Of a stretch of 11,331 bases of DNA, positions 7,195-11,331 are shown piece after piece. Under the pieces are notes generated by a model. That model was not told where the DNA came from. It worked only from the letters and a program-made list of their open reading frames with translations, and searched no databases. The first letter of the stretch is position 1. Each line of letters begins with the position of its first letter. Where the stretch lies: assembly GCA_027295975.1 (NCBI GenBank), contig JAPUJX010000357.1, positions 1 to 11,331 of the forward strand, in the 5' to 3' direction. The translations under genes and the position numbers were made by a program. The DNA is from Gammaproteobacteria bacterium. GTDB lineage: Bacteria > Pseudomonadota > Gammaproteobacteria > Pseudomonadales > Azotimanducaceae.

Positions 7195-7874
7195 AAGCGA
7201 TGATTCTGGCCGCCGGGCGCGGCGAGCGGCTGCGGCCAATTACCGACTCGACTCCCAAGCCGCTCGTGAAGGTAGCCGGCGAGCCGCTGATCTTCCACCA
7301 GATTCGCAAGTTGAAGGCTGCGGGCATCAATCGGCTCGTCATCAACCTGCACCATCTCGGCGCACAGATCGAACAGGTCCTGGGAACCGGGGACCAGTTC
7401 GGCGTCAAAATCCGTTACAGCCACGAGGCGAATCTGCTGGAAACCGGAGGCGGCGTGGTTAATGCATTACCGTTACTCGGCAGCGATCCCTTCGTTATCT
7501 TGAACGGCGACATCTACACCGATTTCCCGTTCACCGATCTGCCGGTGAAACTCGCCTCCGATACCGAACTGCACCTCGTCCTGACCCCGAAACCCGATTT
7601 CCGCGAAGCGGGAGATTTCATGTACGCAAGTGGCAGGGTCATCGCAAGGGGAGACGACTACGTGTACTGCGGTATCGCGATACTCAGGCCGGAGATCTTC
7701 GCCGACATACCCGTAACGCGGTTTTCGCTACGGGACATTTTTTTTTCCGCGGTAAGGCGCGGCACCGTCTCGGCACAGGTCTGGCGCGGCTACTGGACGG
7801 ACATTGGCAACCCCGAGCAACTCGCCGCGGTTAACGCCGCGGCTTCTCACGACCCGGACGATTCGTCCAGGTAA
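7191..7874 (+). CDS. murU: N-acetylmuramate alpha-1-phosphate uridylyltransferase MurU
   Basis: Transfers UMP from UTP to MurNAc-1-phosphate, giving UDP-MurNAc that re-enters peptidoglycan synthesis; this route lowers dependence on MurA and so on its fosfomycin-sensitive step. It has 227 residues, close to the Pseudomonas enzyme (about 223). The Rossmann-like nucleotidyltransferase fold shows [11 protein letters not shown] (6-16), STPKPLV (20-26), [10 protein letters not shown] (84-93), the metal-binding NGD (105-107) and YWTDIG (201-206). The ATG overlaps the amgK stop (ATGA), so the two are translationally coupled. A longer in-frame reading from 7140 lies inside amgK and adds residues unlike the family. 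A run of nine T's (7738-7746) encodes parts of I183-S186. The close relatives GlmU, RmlA and mannose-1-phosphate guanylyltransferase share the fold; the amgK partner decides the name. Confidence 0.9.
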   Translation: MKAMILAAGRGERLRPITDSTPKPLVKVAGEPLIFHQIRKLKAAGINRLVINLHHLGAQIEQVLGTGDQFGVKIRYSHEANLLETGGGVVNALPLLGSDPFVILNGDIYTDFPFTDLPVKLASDTELHLVLTPKPDFREAGDFMYASGRVIARGDDYVYCGIAILRPEIFADIPVTRFSLRDIFFSAVRRGTVSAQVWRGYWTDIGNPEQLAAVNAAASHDPDDSSR

Positions 7875-7893
7875 CCGGTGCGGCGCCCACCGG
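7875..7893. other. GC-rich hairpin after murU
   Basis: CCGGTG (7875-7880) and CACCGG (7888-7893) pair across a 7-nt loop directly after the murU stop. No T-run follows, so it is at best a weak or factor-assisted end signal, or a 3'-stabilising stem for the amgK-murU message. Confidence 0.35.
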
Positions 7894-7918
7894 CGGGGTA
7901 AACGGAATTGAAGAATTA

Positions 7919-7957
7919 TTCGGAGGTTCCCCGAGGAACCGCTGTAGAATACCTGTC
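7919..7957 (+). promoter_or_regulatory. Candidate rpe promoter with 16-bp dyad
   Basis: A -10-like TAGAAT (7945-7950) ends 7 nt before the rpe ATG. Just upstream is a perfect dyad, GGTTCC-CCGA-GGAACC (7925-7940), filling what would be the -10/-35 spacer. No good -35 is seen at 16-18 bp. GGAGG at 7922-7926 is about 31 nt from the ATG, too far to act as its Shine-Dalgarno. The dyad could be an operator or an RNA hairpin; the sequence does not decide between them. Confidence 0.4.
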
Positions 7958-8656
7958 ATGGAACCCTGGATTGCGCCTTCCATCCTCGCGGCGGATTTCA
8001 CTCGTCTGGGTGCGGAGATCGATGAAGTGCTGTCCGCGGGAGCGGACATCATTCATTTTGACGTCATGGACAACCACTACGTGCCGAACCTCTCCATCGG
8101 ACCGCTGGTGCTCGAATCGATACGCAAATCTCCTAACAACCGCGCGAACTGTCCGGTAGACGTTCATCTCATGGTCAAGCCGGCGGATCGTCTCATCGGC
8201 GATTTCCTGGCGGCTGGAGCCACGTTCGTCAGCGTGCATCCCGAATGCACCGAACACCTTCATCGAACGCTGCACCTCATCCGCGAAGGGGGCGCCAAAC
8301 CCGGCATCGTATTCAACCCGGCCACGCCTTTGACGTTATTGGCAGATGTCATCAAGCTGGTGGATCTGGTGCTGATCATGTCGGTGAATCCAGGATTTGG
8401 CGGCCAGTCATTTATCGAATCGAGTATTCAGAAGCTCCAGACCGCCCGCAGGTTGATAGATCAGAGCGGCCGTCCCATACGTCTCGAGGTCGACGGTGGA
8501 ATCAACCCGGACAACATCGCCCGGGTTGCGGCAGCCGGCGCCGATACGTTCGTCGCAGGCTCGGCAATATTCGCAAGCCATGACTATGCGGCAACCATCG
8601 GTGAGATGCGTGAGGCCCTCGAAGACACGGCCAATACCAGCCTTGATTCGACATAA
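7958..8656 (+). CDS. rpe: Ribulose-phosphate 3-epimerase
   Basis: Interconverts D-ribulose 5-phosphate and D-xylulose 5-phosphate in the non-oxidative pentose phosphate pathway. It is a cytosolic TIM-barrel enzyme with a divalent metal. The 232 residues contain all expected positions: S8 in IAPSIL; metal ligands H33 and D35 (IIHFDVMD), H70 (VDVHLMV) and D179 (LEVDGGI); the phosphate-binding NPGFGGQ (144-150); and FVAGSAIF (198-205). Length is close to E. coli Rpe (225). The ATG start puts the IAPSIL motif at the family's usual distance from the N-terminus. It has no Shine-Dalgarno, but a -10-like hexamer lies 7 nt before it, hinting at a leaderless message. gph and trpE follow on the same strand, a common order in Pseudomonas and relatives. 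Confidence 0.98.
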   Translation: MEPWIAPSILAADFTRLGAEIDEVLSAGADIIHFDVMDNHYVPNLSIGPLVLESIRKSPNNRANCPVDVHLMVKPADRLIGDFLAAGATFVSVHPECTEHLHRTLHLIREGGAKPGIVFNPATPLTLLADVIKLVDLVLIMSVNPGFGGQSFIESSIQKLQTARRLIDQSGRPIRLEVDGGINPDNIARVAAAGADTFVAGSAIFASHDYAATIGEMREALEDTANTSLDST

Positions 8657-8702
8657 TCCACCACCCGAAACGTCGACGGCTCGTCCTGTAGTTTGACGAG
8701 TC

Positions 8703-9368
8703 ATGTCGGCTGAATCCTCCTGGCAGCGACCCTATCGCGGTTATTTATTCGATCTGGACGGCACCCTGGTGGATACGGCACCCGATATCGGCGTGGCCCT
8801 CAACACCGCACTCGAGCGCAAGGGTTATCAACCGGCCAGCGACGATCATACCCGCCACTGGGTTGGCCATGGCGCCAGGGTGCTGCTCGAGCAAGCCCTC
8901 GAACACCAACAGCAACCCTTTGATGCCGTCGAGGAGATGTTGGAGATCTTCATTACCCATTACGCAGAACACATTGCCGATCGCAGTACACTCTATCCCG
9001 ACGTGGTGGCAAGCCTGGCCGCGTTACGCGCCCGGGGCGCAAAACTTGCCCTGGTCACCAACAAACTCACGAGCTTGAGCGTCGCTTTGCTCGAGGCCCT
9101 CGAGTTGCAAAAATTTTTTGATGTTCTGGTCTGCGGCGATAACACCCACAAGCCGAAGCCAGCCGGGGATCCAGCCATTTATGCCGGTAAGCGGCTCCAC
9201 CTCGGGATGGACGAGGTATTGTTCGTGGGCGACTCACAGACGGACGTTGCTTGTGCCCGTGCCGCAGGATGTTCCGTTGTCTGCGTAGCCAACGGTTACA
9301 ACCATGGAACCGGCGCAAATGCGCTCGGCGCCGACGGCGTGATTGAAACATTGAAGGACCTCGTTTAG
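8703..9368 (+). CDS. gph: Phosphoglycolate phosphatase (HAD family)
   Basis: HAD-superfamily hydrolase that dephosphorylates 2-phosphoglycolate, which arises among other sources from repair of 3'-phosphoglycolate DNA ends. Motifs over 221 residues: motif [11 protein letters not shown] (16-25) with nucleophile D17 and acid/base D19; an alpha-helical cap inserted after motif I; motif II LVTNK (117-121); motif III lysine in HKPKP (149-153); and motif IV GDSQTD (176-181), whose aspartates bind Mg2+. The length fits the family. It starts 46 nt after rpe with only a weak GAG upstream. A small stem, CTCGTC/GACGAG (8680-8685 with 8695-8700), sits directly before the ATG and could modulate initiation. 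HAD substrate specificity is hard to read from sequence; the rpe-gph-trpE context is the main support for Gph. Confidence 0.92.
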   Translation: MSAESSWQRPYRGYLFDLDGTLVDTAPDIGVALNTALERKGYQPASDDHTRHWVGHGARVLLEQALEHQQQPFDAVEEMLEIFITHYAEHIADRSTLYPDVVASLAALRARGAKLALVTNKLTSLSVALLEALELQKFFDVLVCGDNTHKPKPAGDPAIYAGKRLHLGMDEVLFVGDSQTDVACARAAGCSVVCVANGYNHGTGANALGADGVIETLKDLV

Positions 9369-9570
9369 GCTGCCGGCAACTTTTGATCTCTTTCAACTTA
9401 CGGACCGAACGACTCATGCCCATGGATACCAGAACAATCGGAGACCTGACGGGCATCACGTCGATCAAGGCCCTGTGGATGCTGCCAACAGCTCATCTCT
9501 GGCGATAGCCAACACGAGATCGGCCGGTAGCCGGCCCGGGCTTACAACATCCAACTTTCAAGAGATCATC
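9369..9570 (+). promoter_or_regulatory. trpE leader region
   Basis: A 202-nt gap between gph and trpE, long for this compact cluster. It contains a Trp-containing short ORF (9416-9508) and three candidate RNA stems. Stem A: GAT+GCTG (9478-9484) with CAGC (9489-9492) and ATC (9495-9497). Stem B: ATCTC+TGGC (9495-9503) with GCCA (9508-9511) and GAGAT (9516-9520), excluding A because both use 9495-9497. Stem C: GGCCGG-TAG-CCGGCC (9522-9536). This arrangement suggests attenuation by leader translation, known for trpE in Pseudomonas. However, stem C lacks a following T-run and B does not overlap C, so a classical terminator/antiterminator switch is not shown. I see no convincing promoter; TTGATC at 9383-9388 has no matching -10. 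Confidence 0.4.
9416..9508 (+). CDS. Candidate trp leader peptide (30 aa)
   Basis: A 30-codon ORF starting ATG at 9416 (second in-frame ATG at 9422) and ending TAG at 9506-9508, 62 nt before trpE. Its last eleven residues are [11 protein letters not shown], with Trp codons at positions 21 and 29. Two tryptophans near the end of a short ORF just before trpE is the pattern of a leader peptide whose translation senses charged tRNA-Trp. Against it: the Trp codons are not adjacent, there is no clear Shine-Dalgarno, and no classical terminator follows. It is too short for statistical coding evidence. Chance occurrence remains possible. Confidence 0.4.
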   Translation: MPMDTRTIGDLTGITSIKALWMLPTAHLWR

Positions 9571-11055
9571 ATGAACGCAGAACAATTTTCCCGACTCGCC
9601 GAGGAAGGCTTCAATCGAATACCCGTGGTTTTCGATACCCTGGCTGACCTCGACACGCCCCTGTCCACCTATCTGAAACTCGCAAAGGGACCGTATTCCT
9701 ACCTGTTGGAGTCGGCCCAGGGCGGTGAGAAGTGGGGGCGTTACTCCATCATCGGCCTTCCCTGCAAAACCGTGCTCAAGGTCTTCGGGCAACACATCAC
9801 CATAGAAACCGATGGCGAACTTACCGAAGAAGTAGAGACAGACGACCCGCTGGCCTTCATCGAGGCGTTTCAAAAACGTTACAAAGTGGCAACGCTTCCA
9901 GAGTTACCCCGATTCTACGGTGGTCTCGTGGGCTATTTCGGCTACGACAGCATACGTTATGTAGAGAAACGGCTGGCGCACTCGGCGCCACCGGATCCCC
10001 TCGGCACTCCCGACATCCTTTTGATGGCCTCCGAGGACGTTGTGGTGTTCGACAATCTGAAGGGGCGGATGCAACTCATCAGCCTGGTGAATCCCACCGA
10101 TCCCAACATATACCAGCGCACCCTGGAGAACCTGCGGAGCCGCGCCCGCGAACTTCGCAACGCCGTACCAACCATACCGACTTCCACCACCAACCAGCCG
10201 GTGCTCGAGAGCGATTTTCAGTCCGGCTTCGGGGAATCGGGGTTCAGGCAGGCGGTGGAGAAGATCCGCGACTACATCAAAGCCGGTGACGTTATGCAGG
10301 TGGTTCTCGCACAACGTATGTCACTGCCGTTCGGGGCCGATCCCATCAACCTCTACCGTGCGCTGAGAAGTTTGAATCCATCCCCGTACATGTACTTCAT
10401 GGACATGGACGAGTTTCAGATCGTCAGCTCTTCCCCGGAAATTCTCGCCAGACTCGAAGACGATACCATCATCAATCGCCCCCTGGCGGGAACCCGACGG
10501 CGTGGTCATACCCCGGAAGAGGATGTCCAAATGGAAGACGAGTTGCTGGCCGATCCCAAGGAGATCGCCGAACATCTGATGCTCATCGACCTCGCTCGCA
10601 ACGACGTCGGTCGGGTAGCCCGGATCGGATCGGTGGAGGTAACGGAACAATTCACCATCGAGCGTTACTCTCATGTAATGCACATCTCCAGCAACGTCGT
10701 CGGCAAAATCGCTTCCGGCAAAACGGCCATGGACGTACTGCGCGCTACATTACCGGTAGGCACATTGTCCGGGGCGCCGAAGATCCGTGCCATGGAGATC
10801 ATCGACGAACTGGAGCCCGTGAAGCGTGGCATATACGGCGGAGCGGTGGGTTACCTGGCATGGAACGGCAACATGGACACCGCCATCGCGATTCGAACCG
10901 CGATCATCAAAGACGGAACCCTCTACATCCAGGCGGGTGGTGGTGTGGTGGCCGACTCCATCTCCAGACTCGAGTGGAAAGAAAGCATGAACAAGGGCAG
11001 GGCGATTTTCGAAGCAGCCGCGATGGCTGAAGCCCGCTTCGAGAACCTCGAGTAA
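9571..11055 (+). CDS. trpE: Anthranilate synthase component I
   Basis: Converts chorismate to anthranilate using ammonia delivered by the glutamine amidotransferase TrpG, the first committed step of tryptophan synthesis. The 494 residues match Pseudomonas TrpE closely from the first residues ([18 protein letters not shown]) onward. Visible sites: LLES (45-48) and NPSPYMYF (269-276), both implicated in Trp feedback inhibition; PLAGTRRRG (304-312); [13 protein letters not shown] (333-345); [14 protein letters not shown] (398-411); and [11 protein letters not shown] (453-463), forming the chorismate/Mg2+ site. The ATG at 9571 has a purine-rich AAGAGA about 6 nt upstream. The frame is open back to a GTG at 9475, but the extra 32 residues are not family-like. 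Neither trpG nor trpDC follows, consistent with the split trp gene layout of Pseudomonas-type bacteria. Confidence 0.98.
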   Translation: MNAEQFSRLAEEGFNRIPVVFDTLADLDTPLSTYLKLAKGPYSYLLESAQGGEKWGRYSIIGLPCKTVLKVFGQHITIETDGELTEEVETDDPLAFIEAFQKRYKVATLPELPRFYGGLVGYFGYDSIRYVEKRLAHSAPPDPLGTPDILLMASEDVVVFDNLKGRMQLISLVNPTDPNIYQRTLENLRSRARELRNAVPTIPTSTTNQPVLESDFQSGFGESGFRQAVEKIRDYIKAGDVMQVVLAQRMSLPFGADPINLYRALRSLNPSPYMYFMDMDEFQIVSSSPEILARLEDDTIINRPLAGTRRRGHTPEEDVQMEDELLADPKEIAEHLMLIDLARNDVGRVARIGSVEVTEQFTIERYSHVMHISSNVVGKIASGKTAMDVLRATLPVGTLSGAPKIRAMEIIDELEPVKRGIYGGAVGYLAWNGNMDTAIAIRTAIIKDGTLYIQAGGGVVADSISRLEWKESMNKGRAIFEAAAMAEARFENLE

Positions 11056-11063
11056 TCTTCTCT

Positions 11064-11078
11064 GGGGCTTTTTGCCCC
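11064..11078. terminator. Hairpin between convergent trpE and transporter gene
   Basis: GGGGC (11064-11068) and GCCCC (11074-11078) pair across a loop of five T's. It occupies most of the 22-nt gap between the trpE stop and the stop of the convergent gene. Its position fits a shared terminator, but the T's are in the loop and neither strand has a T-run after the stem, so efficiency is uncertain. Confidence 0.45.
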
Positions 11079-11331
11079 TACCCCTCGACTTCGCCCAACG
11101 CCTCGGGGGCGACGGTGATGTCCGGGACGCTCCTGCGCCCGCCGAGAATCAGGACCAGAAGTGCCGGCAGCAGGGTGAGGTTGGCAACGAAGGACAGCCC
11201 CATCGCTATCGCGACGAGCAGGCCAAACATGATCGTCGGTACGAAGTTCGAGAAACATAACACGGAAAACCGACAATGACGGTCGCGCTCGTAAAGTACA
11301 TTGCACGACCAATCGTTGCATGGCTCCACGC
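11078..11331 (-). pseudogene. C-terminal end of RND/MMPL-family transporter, frameshifted, cut by window edge
   Basis: Reading leftward, the frame entering from the window edge (codons from 11331) gives HATIGRAMYFTSATVIVGF, then loses family character. A second frame continues with SVLCFSNFVPTIMFGLLV and LTLLPALLVLILGG, ending at TAG (11078-11080). Joined, they form one continuous match to the last two membrane segments of RND-superfamily (MMPL/COG1033-like) inner-membrane exporters. The break is at GGAAAACC on the plus strand (A run 11266-11269): one extra A would restore the frame. It is therefore either a mutation that destroys the C-terminus or a one-base sequence error. Only about 84 residues are visible, so substrate and subfamily cannot be given. 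It converges on trpE with a 22-nt gap. Confidence 0.8.

Noticed and set aside
9371..9378. TGCCGGCA palindrome after gph as a terminator.
   Set aside because: It has no loop, so it cannot fold as a hairpin on its own, and only four T's follow at a distance.
9475..9570. A 32-residue N-terminal extension of trpE from GTG 9475.
   Set aside because: Known TrpE proteins begin at the residues encoded from 9571. The extension is low-complexity, lacks a ribosome binding site, and overlaps the leader ORF in another frame.
11078..11329. A standalone 83-residue small membrane protein starting at GTG 11329.
   Set aside because: Its first ~20 residues are non-hydrophobic and family-unlike, while the adjacent frame over the same bases gives the expected transporter sequence. 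It is the tail of a frameshifted larger gene.

Overview
The window comes from a gammaproteobacterial chromosome, GC-rich by eye. Gene families, gene order and protein sequences recall Pseudomonas and related groups: surA-pdxA-rsmA-apaG downstream of lptD, the amgK-murU cell-wall recycling pair diverging from lptD, and a rpe-gph-trpE cluster. I cannot place it below class level. It is almost entirely ordinary housekeeping DNA. I found no mobile element, CRISPR array, phage, toxin-antitoxin or defence gene, and no novel multigene system.

Minus strand, 148-6134 (transcribed right to left): lptD (outer-membrane LPS translocon), surA (periplasmic chaperone/isomerase that helps outer-membrane proteins such as LptD fold), pdxA (pyridoxal phosphate synthesis), rsmA (16S rRNA dimethyltransferase) and apaG. 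lptD and surA overlap by 11 nt. pdxA/rsmA and rsmA/apaG each overlap by 4 nt (GTGA). A terminator-like hairpin lies in the only real gap, between surA and pdxA. The usual next gene, apaH, is not seen. Instead, positions 1-110 hold nested palindromes and what looks like a dispersed intergenic repeat.

Plus strand, 6193-11055: amgK and murU (ATGA overlap) convert recycled MurNAc to UDP-MurNAc. Then come rpe (pentose phosphate epimerase), gph (phosphoglycolate phosphatase) and trpE (anthranilate synthase component I). A 202-nt gap before trpE contains a possible Trp-codon leader peptide. Convergent to trpE, the last ~250 bases hold the C-terminal end of an RND/MMPL-type membrane transporter, which needs a one-base frameshift correction at a short A run.

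Points most worth a second look: the frameshifted transporter end; the candidate trp leader; -10-like hexamers placed exactly 7 nt before the starts of lptD, amgK (GTG) and rpe, none with a Shine-Dalgarno, suggesting leaderless mRNAs; the palindrome/repeat cluster at the left edge; and two extra cysteines in the mature N-terminus of LptD.
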